Source: Collinsella sp. (GTDB lineage: Bacteria > Actinomycetota > Coriobacteriia > Coriobacteriales > Coriobacteriaceae). Taken from it: 19,201 bases of DNA. The stretch lies in contig DXZO01000022.1 of the NCBI GenBank assembly GCA_019419625.1, positions 1-19,201 on the forward strand, written 5' to 3'. Both the position numbers and the translations under genes were made by a program. A model generated the notes under the pieces. That model was not told the origin of the DNA, ran no database searches, and saw only the letters and a list, made by a program, of their open reading frames with translations. Positions 1 through 6,692 of the stretch are shown piece after piece. How positions within the stretch are numbered: position 1 is the first letter of the stretch; every line of letters begins with the position of its first letter.

Positions 1-15
1 TCGCGAGTTCCGCAC

Positions 16-50
16 GCAAAGGAAAGCACTTAATGTGCTTTCCGTCTTGC
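16..50. repeat. Inverted repeat downstream of pnp
   Basis: A perfect 9-bp inverted repeat (21-29 with 35-43, 5-base loop) is extended by four more pairs (16-19 with 47-50) after a small internal loop. It lies beyond the pnp terminator, in sequence without a gene. On neither strand is it followed by a long T-run, so a terminator role is uncertain; it could be an operator or the edge of the next transcription unit to the left, which the window does not show. Confidence 0.5.
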
Positions 51-100
51 GCAGGACTGTAGAGCAGGAAACTTTACCCGCGGCCCCCGCCGGGAACAGC

Positions 101-131
101 AAAAGGGCGACCCCTGTCCGGAGTCGCCCTT
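101..131 (-). terminator. Intrinsic terminator of pnp
   Basis: A perfect 9-bp stem (103-111 with 123-131) with an 11-base loop lies 24 bases past the pnp stop codon. Read on the minus strand, the stem runs into four T residues. This is a standard Rho-independent terminator with a short T-tract. Confidence 0.75.
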
Positions 132-154
132 GCGGTGCTGGTTATGTACGGCTG

Positions 155-2401
155 TTACTCGGCGTCGTGGTGACGGCGGGGCTTGCGGCCTCCGTTGTCG
201 CCGGGACGGCGCGGACGGTCGCTGCGCTCGGAGCGCTCGCGACGCGGACGCTCACGGCGCTGGAAGTGCTCGCCGTCGCCCTCGGAGGAACCCTCGGCGC
301 GAGCCGGAGCCTCAGGCTTGTCAAGACGATCGAGCGAGATCTTGCCGCGATCGTCGACCTCGATGACGACGACCTTGACCTCGTCGCCGACGTTGAGGAC
401 GTCCTCGACCTTCTCCACGCGGCCCTTGGCGACGCGGGAGATGTGCAGCAGGCCGTCCTTACCGGGCAGCAGGTTGACGAAGGCGCCGAAGGGCTGGATG
501 GAGACCACACGACCGGTGTACTCCTCGCCCGGCTCGGGAACCTTGATGATGAGCTTGATACGCTCGACGGCCTGATCGACGGACTCGCCGGTGCCGCCGA
601 CAAAGACGGTGCCGTCCTCCTGGATGTCGACCGAAGCGCCGGTCTCGTCCTGGATGCCACGGATGACCTTACCGCCGGAACCGATGACGTCGCGAATCTT
701 GTCAGTCGGAACCTGGATGGAGACGATGCGCGGGGCGGTGCTGCGCGTGGTGTGGCGCGGCTCGGGGATCACATCGAGCATCTTCTGCAGGATGAAGGCG
801 CGACCCTCCTTGGCCTGCTGCAGGGCGCGGGCCAGGATGTCGAAGGTAAGGCCGGTGGCCTTGTTGTCCATCTGCAGAGCGGTAATGCCCTCGGTGGTGC
901 CGGTGACCTTAAAGTCCATGTCGCCAAGGAAGTCCTCGAGACCCTGGATGTCGGACAGGACCACGGTCTTGCCCTCCTCCTGGATCAGGCCCATGGCGAT
1001 ACCGGAGACCGGGCGCTTAATGGGCACGCCGCCGTCCATAAGGGCGAGCGTGGAGCCGCAGGTCGAAGCCATCGAAGAGGAGCCGTTGGACTCCATGACC
1101 TCGGAGACGACGCGGATGGCGTAGGGGAACTCGTTCTCGTCGGGGAGCACCGGAAGCAAAGCGCGCTCGGCCAGGTTGCCGTGGCCGATCTCGCGGCGCT
1201 TGGGGCTGCCCATGCGGCCGGTCTCGCCGGTGCAGAACGGCGGGAAGTTGTAGTGGTGCATGTAGCGCTTGCCCTCGGTGGGCTCGATGGTATCCAGACG
1301 CTGGCCCTCGTTGAGCATACCGAGCGACAGGACGGAAAGCACCTGGGTCTGGCCACGCTGGAACAGACCGGAGCCGTGAACGAGCGGCAGGTAGTTATCC
1401 TTCACCATGATGGGGCGAATCTCATCGGCGGCACGGCCGTCGACGCGCTCGCCGGTCTCGACGACCATGGTACGCATAGCCTTCTTCTCGAGCTTCTTGA
1501 GCGCCACGGGGATCTCGCGCTCCCAAGCGGACTGTTCCTCCTCGGTGAACTCGGCACGGATGGACTCCTTCAGAGCCTCGACCTTGCCGATACGGGAGAG
1601 CTTGTCGGCGTCGCGAAGGGCGGCTGCCATCTCGTCGTAGTGGGCGAAGATGCGCTCCTGGACCTCCTCGACGGGCTGGTCGAGCGGGTACTCCTTCTTG
1701 ATGATGGCGCCGTTGACCTGCTCCCACTCGGCGACAAACTCGTCCTGAGCCTGGCAGAAGGCAGCAAGGGCCTCCTGGCCAAACTTCATGGCGGCGAGCA
1801 TGTCGTCCTCGGAGATCTCCTCGGCGCCGGCCTCGACCATCGAGATGAAGTCGGCAGAGCCGCCCAGCTCCAGGTCCAGGTCGGAGTTCTCGCGCTCCTC
1901 ATAGGTGGGGTTGACGATAAACTCGCCGGTCTCCACGTTACGGCCGATGCGCACGCAGGCAAGCGGGCCCTCGAAGGGCACGCCGCCGAGCGTCATTGCC
2001 AGGGAAGCACCCATGACGTTGATGACGTCAAAGGGGTTGACCTGGTCGGCGACGAGCGAGGTGGCGACGATGTGCACCTCGTTGCGGAAGCCGTCCGGGA
2101 AGCTCGGACGAATCGGGCGGTCGATCATACGGGCCGTGAGCGTGGCCTTCTCGCTGGGACGGCCCTCACGCTTGAGGTAGCCACCCGGGATGCGGCCGGC
2201 GGCGTACATCTTCTCGTTGAAGTCGACGGTCAGCGGGAAGAAGTCGTAGTTCTTACGCTCCTTGGAGACGACCACGGTGTCGAGCATCGTGGTGTCGCCC
2301 TGCTTGACCAGACAGGCGCCGGTGGCCTGCTTGGCAAGCTCGCCGGACTCAAAGGTGTAGGTCTTGCCGTACAGCTCAAAGGTCTTGGATACGAGTGTCA
2401 T
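155..2401 (-). CDS. pnp: Polyribonucleotide nucleotidyltransferase (PNPase)
   Basis: This 748-residue protein is a full-length PNPase. The enzyme degrades RNA from the 3' end by phosphorolysis and can also add 3' tails. Two RNase PH-like domains fill roughly residues 1-225 and 310-545, separated by an all-helical linker. The second core carries the active-site stretch GDMDFKVTGT (493-502); by remembered alignment to E. coli, D490 and D496 are the metal-binding pair. A KH domain follows with IGSGGK (573-578), then an S1 domain (about 626-693). The last 35 residues are extremely arginine-rich (13 Arg in 715-743), longer and more basic than a plain PNPase tail and probably an extra RNA-contact segment. 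The ATG start is preceded by AAAGGAG. The gene sits 149 bases downstream of rpsO, the usual pairing, with a terminator and several leader hairpins between them, so autoregulation through the leader is plausible. Confidence 0.97.
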   Translation of the reverse strand: MTLVSKTFELYGKTYTFESGELAKQATGACLVKQGDTTMLDTVVVSKERKNYDFFPLTVDFNEKMYAAGRIPGGYLKREGRPSEKATLTARMIDRPIRPSFPDGFRNEVHIVATSLVADQVNPFDVINVMGASLAMTLGGVPFEGPLACVRIGRNVETGEFIVNPTYEERENSDLDLELGGSADFISMVEAGAEEISEDDMLAAMKFGQEALAAFCQAQDEFVAEWEQVNGAIIKKEYPLDQPVEEVQERIFAHYDEMAAALRDADKLSRIGKVEALKESIRAEFTEEEQSAWEREIPVALKKLEKKAMRTMVVETGERVDGRAADEIRPIMVKDNYLPLVHGSGLFQRGQTQVLSVLSLGMLNEGQRLDTIEPTEGKRYMHHYNFPPFCTGETGRMGSPKRREIGHGNLAERALLPVLPDENEFPYAIRVVSEVMESNGSSSMASTCGSTLALMDGGVPIKRPVSGIAMGLIQEEGKTVVLSDIQGLEDFLGDMDFKVTGTTEGITALQMDNKATGLTFDILARALQQAKEGRAFILQKMLDVIPEPRHTTRSTAPRIVSIQVPTDKIRDVIGSGGKVIRGIQDETGASVDIQEDGTVFVGGTGESVDQAVERIKLIIKVPEPGEEYTGRVVSIQPFGAFVNLLPGKDGLLHISRVAKGRVEKVEDVLNVGDEVKVVVIEVDDRGKISLDRLDKPEAPARAEGSSEGDGEHFQRRERPRRERSERSDRPRRPGDNGGRKPRRHHDAE

Positions 2402-2414
2402 TGTTCTCCTTTAC

Positions 2415-2437
2415 CCCACAGGCCCCTTGCCTGCGGG
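2415..2437 (-). promoter_or_regulatory. Hairpin next to the pnp ribosome binding site
   Basis: A 9-bp stem with one G-U pair (2415-2423 with 2429-2437, 5-base loop) ends a few bases upstream of the AAAGGAG Shine-Dalgarno sequence of pnp. A strong hairpin this close to the ribosome binding site can affect initiation or serve as a protein or RNase target. In E. coli, PNPase represses its own mRNA after leader cleavage by RNase III; whether that happens here is inference. Confidence 0.4.
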
Positions 2438-2469
2438 CTTCTCATGTGACGCGGGCCCCCTGCCCCCGC

Positions 2470-2496
2470 CACGCTTCAGAGCGTGATTGTTCACGC
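2470..2496 (-). promoter_or_regulatory. Two mutually exclusive hairpins in the pnp leader
   Basis: Two perfect 6-bp hairpins share an arm: 2470-2475 with 2480-2485, and 2481-2486 with 2491-2496, each with a 4-base loop. Only one can form at a time, so the leader could switch between two folds. The function is unknown. The arrangement is seen directly; a regulatory role is inference. Confidence 0.35.
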
Positions 2497-2504
2497 CCTT
2501 ACAC

Positions 2505-2536
2505 AAAAAGAGCGCCCCGCTGCGCAGGACGCTCTT
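2505..2536 (-). terminator. Intrinsic terminator or attenuator after rpsO
   Basis: A 7-bp stem (2508-2514 with 2530-2536) encloses a GC-rich loop that contains an inner palindrome. On the minus strand it continues into a T-tract (five T in all, two of them inside the stem). It starts 14 bases after the rpsO stop codon. It probably stops most rpsO transcripts and lets a fraction read into pnp, since I see no convincing promoter between this point and pnp. Confidence 0.7.
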
Positions 2537-2550
2537 AGCATGTACAAATC

Positions 2551-2829
2551 CTACTGGATGTTGTCGCGGATGCCCAGAGCCTTGATGAGCTCACGGTACT
2601 CGACGATGTCGTTCTTCTTGATGTAGGAGAGAAGACGACGACGACGGCCGACGAGCATGAGCAGGCCACGACGGGTGTGGAAGTCCTTCTGGTGGGACTT
2701 CATGTGCTCGGTCAGCTCCTTGATGCGCTCGGACAGGATGGCGACCTGAACCTTGGGGTTGCCGGTGTCGACCGGGGTGTTACCGAACTGGGCAGTCAGC
2801 TCCGCCTTGCGCTCTTTGGAAACAGTCAT
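2551..2829 (-). CDS. rpsO: 30S ribosomal protein S15
   Basis: The product is S15, a primary 16S rRNA-binding protein of the platform of the small subunit. At 92 residues it is within two or three residues of the usual length. Recognisable family stretches are the GNPKVQVAIL segment, the ERIKELTEHMKSHQKDFHTR helix-loop region that contacts rRNA, and RRRRLLSYIK. The ATG at 2829 is preferred over an upstream in-frame start at 2925 because only the shorter form begins like S15 (MTVSKERK) and because AAAGGTGA lies just upstream. The gene is followed by an intrinsic terminator and then pnp. It is preceded by about 100 bases of structured leader, and S15 is known to repress its own translation in several bacteria. 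Confidence 0.97.
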   Translation of the reverse strand: MTVSKERKAELTAQFGNTPVDTGNPKVQVAILSERIKELTEHMKSHQKDFHTRRGLLMLVGRRRRLLSYIKKNDIVEYRELIKALGIRDNIQ

Positions 2830-2849
2830 TGTTTCACCTTTCGTTTCTT

Positions 2850-2865
2850 GTCGCCCGCGGGCGAC
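2850..2865 (-). promoter_or_regulatory. Palindrome in the rpsO leader, possible S15 site
   Basis: A perfect 16-base palindrome would fold in RNA as a 6-bp GC-rich stem with a CGCG tetraloop. It lies about 20 bases upstream of the rpsO start codon, beside the ribosome binding site. S15 leaders differ between phyla but commonly place such helices near the start. I cannot match this to a named S15 leader class. Confidence 0.35.
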
Positions 2866-2934
2866 TCGATTCGCCTCGGACTGGGAAGCCGCCGGTGGAG
2901 CGAGCAACCAAGGTCGAGGTACCAACAGGTCGGT

Positions 2935-2943
2935 ATGTTACCA
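2935..2943 (-). promoter_or_regulatory. Candidate extended -10 promoter of rpsO
   Basis: On the minus strand the sequence reads TGGTAACAT, an extended -10 (TGn plus TAACAT). No good -35 hexamer is visible at normal spacing. It would start transcription near 2928, leaving a leader of about 100 bases before rpsO. It lies just past the recO stop codon, in the only sizeable gap between these genes. Confidence 0.35.
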
Positions 2944-2967
2944 CAAGCAGCCCGCGCCTGCGCATCA

Positions 2968-3717
2968 TCACCGACCCAACATGAATTCCATCGCACGGAG
3001 GCGCTGATCGGTGTGCGTGGCGGCCCAAACATGCGAAAGCCCGAGCAAGAACGCCGCCGTATGCGGGTCGATTTTCTCGGCCATAAGCGCATCGAAGGTC
3101 AACGACATGAGGGCGCGCAGCCACGCGACCTCACCGGTCGACACCAGCTCGGCACCCGGAACGCTCGATGCGCACGACCCGCACATAAGACCACCCGCCT
3201 GGGGCGAAAAATACGACAGCATCGGGTCTCCGCACAGCACGCATGCCGAAAAATCGGGTCGATAGCCAACGTGCGACAGTAGCTTAAAGACATATGCCGC
3301 CACAAGTAGGTCCATATGTGCCGTGTCAAGCCCGCTGCCGACAAGTGTGAGCGCTCGCTGCGTTATGGCAAAGGTAAACGGGTCCTCGGCGTCCTCGAAC
3401 GAGCACACGCGCGCAACCTCGGCGATCGCGCTTGCGGCGCAGGTCGTCTCGTAATCGGGCGCAGCGCCAAGCGGCGCCTCCATAAGCTCGGCCTGAGAAA
3501 CCACGTCGAGTGACCGTCCATGTGCGAGCAGCATATCGACCGTACAGAACAGCTCGCAGCGCGCAGCCAGGCGTCCGCCGGGTTTGCGGGCGCCCTTTGC
3601 CACGGCACGAACCTGCCGCCCCCGCTCGTCAAGCATCGTCAAGATCAGGTCGGTCTCTTTGAGCTTAGTCTTATCGAGCACGAGCACTTTCGTGCGATAT
3701 GTCCGGGAGCCTGCCAT
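2968..3717 (-). CDS. recO: DNA repair protein RecO
   Basis: RecO (249 residues) helps RecR load RecA onto SSB-coated single-stranded DNA in the RecFOR gap-repair pathway and anneals complementary strands. The N-terminal OB-fold region (about 1-80) has the family opening, in which a short strand is followed by KLKETDLILTMLDERGR and a basic KGARKPGGRL stretch. A helical region follows. A four-cysteine zinc site is visible as CVLC (C159, C162) and CGSC (C179, C182), which is present in many but not all RecO proteins. The length is normal. The ATG at 3717 lies 15 bases after the era stop, with a GGA-containing Shine-Dalgarno overlapping that stop. It is the last gene of the long lepA-to-recO run; no clear terminator follows it. 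Confidence 0.93.
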   Translation of the reverse strand: MAGSRTYRTKVLVLDKTKLKETDLILTMLDERGRQVRAVAKGARKPGGRLAARCELFCTVDMLLAHGRSLDVVSQAELMEAPLGAAPDYETTCAASAIAEVARVCSFEDAEDPFTFAITQRALTLVGSGLDTAHMDLLVAAYVFKLLSHVGYRPDFSACVLCGDPMLSYFSPQAGGLMCGSCASSVPGAELVSTGEVAWLRALMSLTFDALMAEKIDPHTAAFLLGLSHVWAATHTDQRLRAMEFMLGR

Positions 3718-3732
3718 GCGCGCCGCGCGTCC

Positions 3733-4800
3733 TTAGTCCTCGGCGTTATAGCCAAAGCGGCGAATCTGGGCCTCGTCGTCACGCCAGCCGGCCTTGACCT
3801 TCACGTCCAGCTCCAAAAAGACCTGCGTGCCAAAGATGCGCTCAAGATCGCGACGGGCGTCAATACCGATATGCTTGATCATCTCGCCGCCCTTGCCGAT
3901 GATGATGCCCTTCTGGCCCTCACGCTCGACGTAAATGGTGGCGTGCACGCGCAGCACCTTCTTGGTCTGCTCGAGCGAATCGCAAATCACGCCAACGGAG
4001 TGCGGGATCTCATCACGGGTGCGGCGCAGAACCTTTTCGCGCACAAACTCAGCAACGAGCGTCTCGTCAGAAGCGTCGGTACCCATGTCCTCGGGGAACC
4101 AACGCGGACCCTCGGGCAAAAAGTGCGCAACGGTCTCGATGAAGGCATCGACGTTAAAGTTCTTGACCGACGACGTCACGATCTCGTCGTCATATTCCAT
4201 AAGCTCGTGGGCGGCCTTAAGCTGCTCCATGACCTGTGCGGGGTCGGCTTCATCGGCCTTGGTGAGCACCAGGACCTTCTTGCAACGGGCGCATCTGACG
4301 CGCTCGGCAACCCAGGCGTCTCCCCTGCCGATCGGTTTGGTGGCATCAATCAAAAACGCGACAACATCGACATCGTTCAGCTCGAACAGTGCACTTTTAT
4401 TGAGCTCAGACCCTAGACCGTCCTTGGGCTTGTGGATACCCGGGGTATCGACAAAGACCAGCTGGTAGCCGGGGCGGTTGACGACGGCGCGCATGCGGCG
4501 GCGGGTCGTTTGGGCCACCGGCGAGGTGATGGCAACCTTTTTGCCATAGCAGGCGTTGAGCAGCGTGGACTTGCCGGCGTTGGGACGACCGACCAGGGCG
4601 ACGAAGCCGCTGCGGAACCCGGGCTCAACGTCGCCAAAGCCCATGGGGGCATCATCCTCGTCACACAGGGCGTCGAGTTCTTCGTCGCTCATGCCCTCAA
4701 ACGGGTCGAACTCCTCGACTTCCTCATAGGCCTCGGTCGCCTTAGCATCCGGGGACTCGTCGTCCAAAATCTCATCGGTAGGCTGCATATTGTCGGACAT
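3733..4800 (-). CDS. era: GTPase Era, with acidic N-terminal extension
   Basis: Era is an essential GTPase that binds the 3' end of 16S rRNA and checks 30S assembly. The GTPase domain shows G1 GRPNAGKST (71-79), the QTTRRR switch region (97-102), G3 DTPG (118-121) and TKAD (180-183) as G4, where NKxD is more usual. The C-terminal KH domain has GIIIGKGG (298-305) and the typical FLELDVKVK ending. The protein is 355 residues, about 55 longer than E. coli Era, because of an N-terminal extension in which 24 of the first 60 residues are Asp or Glu. An internal start at M53 would remove most of it, but ATG 4800 has a good Shine-Dalgarno (AAAGGGA) and lies only 12 bases after dgkA, so I keep the long form. 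Its neighbour ybeY acts in the same 16S maturation step. Confidence 0.95.
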   Translation of the reverse strand: MSDNMQPTDEILDDESPDAKATEAYEEVEEFDPFEGMSDEELDALCDEDDAPMGFGDVEPGFRSGFVALVGRPNAGKSTLLNACYGKKVAITSPVAQTTRRRMRAVVNRPGYQLVFVDTPGIHKPKDGLGSELNKSALFELNDVDVVAFLIDATKPIGRGDAWVAERVRCARCKKVLVLTKADEADPAQVMEQLKAAHELMEYDDEIVTSSVKNFNVDAFIETVAHFLPEGPRWFPEDMGTDASDETLVAEFVREKVLRRTRDEIPHSVGVICDSLEQTKKVLRVHATIYVEREGQKGIIIGKGGEMIKHIGIDARRDLERIFGTQVFLELDVKVKAGWRDDEAQIRRFGYNAED

Positions 4801-4812
4801 GGGAATCCCTTT

Positions 4813-5190
4813 CTAAATAAAGCCGAGCGAGTGGGCAAATACCAGCAAGCCCACAATCGCGGCGGTGATGGAAAGAACGTATACAGAGGCGGCGGCGATG
4901 TCCTTGGCGCGTTTTGCCAGCGGATGGAGCTCCTGGGTCGCCAGATCGACAATGGCCTCCATGGCGGTATTGCACAGCTCGCCGTGAATCACCAGGCCGC
5001 AGCAGATGATAATCGTGGCCCACTCGGCAATGTCGAGCCCCACGATGCAGCCGGCAATGACGGTGCACACGCCCGCCACGAGCATGACCTTAATGTTGCG
5101 CTCGGTCTTGACGGCGGTGACGAAACCCTCCATGGCGTAAGAAAACGACTTTAAGAAGGACGGATGGTCCTTGTTCGATCCGGGAATCAT
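4813..5190 (-). CDS. dgkA: Diacylglycerol kinase / undecaprenol kinase family membrane protein
   Basis: This 125-residue integral membrane protein belongs to the prokaryotic DgkA family. Members phosphorylate diacylglycerol or, in many Gram-positives, undecaprenol, feeding the lipid carrier pool for the cell wall. Three hydrophobic helices are visible (about 33-52, 55-70 and 101-120). The active-site helix carries GELCNTAMEAIVDL (70-83) followed by AKRAKDIAAA (92-101), the family signature; E71 and E78 match the usual catalytic and metal-binding glutamates by pattern. Substrate preference cannot be told from sequence; the ybeY-dgkA-era context, as in Gram-positives, favours the undecaprenol kinase type. 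The ATG at 5190 is 9 bases after the ybeY stop, and the TAGGAG Shine-Dalgarno includes that stop codon, indicating coupled translation. Confidence 0.93.
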   Translation of the reverse strand: MIPGSNKDHPSFLKSFSYAMEGFVTAVKTERNIKVMLVAGVCTVIAGCIVGLDIAEWATIIICCGLVIHGELCNTAMEAIVDLATQELHPLAKRAKDIAAASVYVLSITAAIVGLLVFAHSLGFI

Positions 5191-5199
5191 AGACGGCTC

Positions 5200-5709
5200 C
5201 TAGTCGTGGGCGTGGTTGGTGATGGGGCCGACGTGGACTAGCTTGGGGTCCTCGCCGCGCTCGAGCGCCAGATCGCGCAGGATGGCGTCCTCGCGGGCCT
5301 CCATGACCTCGGCCTCGTCGTCCTCGATATGGTCATACCCCAGCAGGTGCAGCATGCCGTGTACGAGCATCAGGCGGCACTCGTCGGCAGGGCTATTGCC
5401 AAAGCCGGGGGCCTGACGGGCAATGACCTGCGGGGCCAAGATGATATCGCCGAGCTCAAGCGTCTCGTCGGCGGGAATATCCTCGTCAAAGGCCGAGTCG
5501 CATTCAAACGAGAGCACATCGGTGGTGCGGTCGATGCCACGCCACTCGTGGTTGAGCTCGTGCATCTCGTCCTCGTCGACATACGAAAGGGAAATCTCGA
5601 CTTCACGTTCAACGCCCTCGGCGGCAAGCACAACCTCGCAGATGTGCTCCACTTCCTGCGCGTCGAGCAGCGTATCGAGCTCGGCATCGTTGCTGATCAA
5701 TACACTCAA
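5200..5709 (-). CDS. ybeY: Endoribonuclease YbeY (rRNA maturation factor)
   Basis: YbeY is a metal-dependent endoribonuclease needed for 16S rRNA 3'-end maturation and 70S quality control. The zinc-binding signature HGMLHLLGYDH is complete, with H117, H121 and H127. Upstream are the family segments LNHEWRGIDRTTDVLSF and ELGDIIL. The length of 169 residues is normal. The start is a TTG codon at 5709 whose last two bases sit inside the phoH stop (TTGA overlap), 5-6 bases after AAAGGAG. No ATG or GTG fits as well. This implies translational coupling to phoH. PhoH-YbeY-Era is a conserved functional group for ribosome maturation. Confidence 0.95.
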   Translation of the reverse strand: MSVLISNDAELDTLLDAQEVEHICEVVLAAEGVEREVEISLSYVDEDEMHELNHEWRGIDRTTDVLSFECDSAFDEDIPADETLELGDIILAPQVIARQAPGFGNSPADECRLMLVHGMLHLLGYDHIEDDEAEVMEAREDAILRDLALERGEDPKLVHVGPITNHAHD

Positions 5710-6692
5710 CGGGACTCCTTTCGGTCGCGCGAGCGCTGCTCACGCACGTCATCATAAGCATCGTATGCCTCGACGATACGACCCACCAGGGCATGGCGCA
5801 CCACATCGGCGCGCTCCAGGTGTGCAAACGCCACATCGTCGACACGGCCCAAAATCTTCTCGACATCCGCCAAGCCACCACGACGACCCACCAGGTCGCG
5901 CTGGCTGAGGTCGCCGGTAATCACGAACTTGGAGTTGAATCCAAGGCGTGTCAGGAACATCTTCATCTGCTCGGGCGTAGTATTTTGCGCCTCGTCGAGC
6001 ACCACGAAAGCATCGCTCAGCGTACGACCGCGCATGTAGGCGAGCGGGGCGATCTCGATCACGCCGCGCTCCATAAGCTCATCGGTGCGCTCACGATCCA
6101 TCATGTCAAAAAGGGCATCGTAGAGCGGGCGCATGTACGGATCGATCTTTTCCTCGAGGGTGCCGGGCAAAAAGCCCAGGTTCTCCCCTGCTTCGACAAC
6201 CGGACGCGTCAAGATCAAACGGCCCACCTCATGGCGCTTGAGCGCGGCAACGGCGAGCGCCATGGCCAGATAGGTCTTACCGGTACCGGCAGGACCCAAG
6301 CCAAAGGTGATGGTATGCGAGCGAATGGCATCCACATAGCGCTTTTGCCCAAGCGTCTTGGGACGAATGACACGACCGCGGTATGAAAGCAGCACGTCAT
6401 CGCGAAGCGATGTGGCCTCATGCTCGCCGTCGCGCAAGACGGCCAGGCAACGCGAGACATCGTCGGCAGACAGGGTACGACCGGCCGCCGCCTCGCGAAA
6501 AGCATGTTCGAAAAAGCGAGCCACGAGCTCGACCTCGTCCGGGTCGCCGCTTACGGAGATCCTATCGCCACGGGCGACCACGTGAGCGCGAACCAAGCTC
6601 TCGAGCGCACGAAGGACGCCGTCGCCGGCGCCCAAAACACGCGAGGGATCAACTCCCTCGGGAACGGTAAGTCTAATCTTCGAGGCTTCCAT
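5706..6692 (-). CDS. phoH: PhoH-family ATPase (PhoH/YbeZ)
   Basis: PhoH-like P-loop ATPase (328 residues), a partner of YbeY in RNA and rRNA processing. Walker A is GPAGTGKT (133-140) and Walker B is VLDEAQN (231-237); the segments LTRPVVEAGENLGFLPG (161-177) and ITGDLSQRD (258-266) are strongly typical. An N-terminal KH-like region (about 1-90) precedes the ATPase. The frame is open upstream to 6797, but the start is placed at ATG 6692: it gives the usual PhoH length and follows AGGGAGG. This start overlaps the end of mtaB by 20 bases. The stop overlaps the ybeY start by four bases. The C-terminal tail is charged (REQRSRDRKESR). Confidence 0.94.
   Translation of the reverse strand: MEASKIRLTVPEGVDPSRVLGAGDGVLRALESLVRAHVVARGDRISVSGDPDEVELVARFFEHAFREAAAGRTLSADDVSRCLAVLRDGEHEATSLRDDVLLSYRGRVIRPKTLGQKRYVDAIRSHTITFGLGPAGTGKTYLAMALAVAALKRHEVGRLILTRPVVEAGENLGFLPGTLEEKIDPYMRPLYDALFDMMDRERTDELMERGVIEIAPLAYMRGRTLSDAFVVLDEAQNTTPEQMKMFLTRLGFNSKFVITGDLSQRDLVGRRGGLADVEKILGRVDDVAFAHLERADVVRHALVGRIVEAYDAYDDVREQRSRDRKESR

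Noticed and set aside
35..2449. 804-codon open frame on the plus strand, antisense to pnp
   Set aside because: It mirrors pnp almost base for base, has no Shine-Dalgarno, and its protein is a low-complexity Leu/Gly/Asp/Val string. Long antisense frames are expected opposite GC-rich coding sequence with biased codons.
2830..2925. Longer rpsO starting at 2925
   Set aside because: The extra 32 residues do not resemble S15 and lie in the leader; the start at 2829 has its own Shine-Dalgarno.
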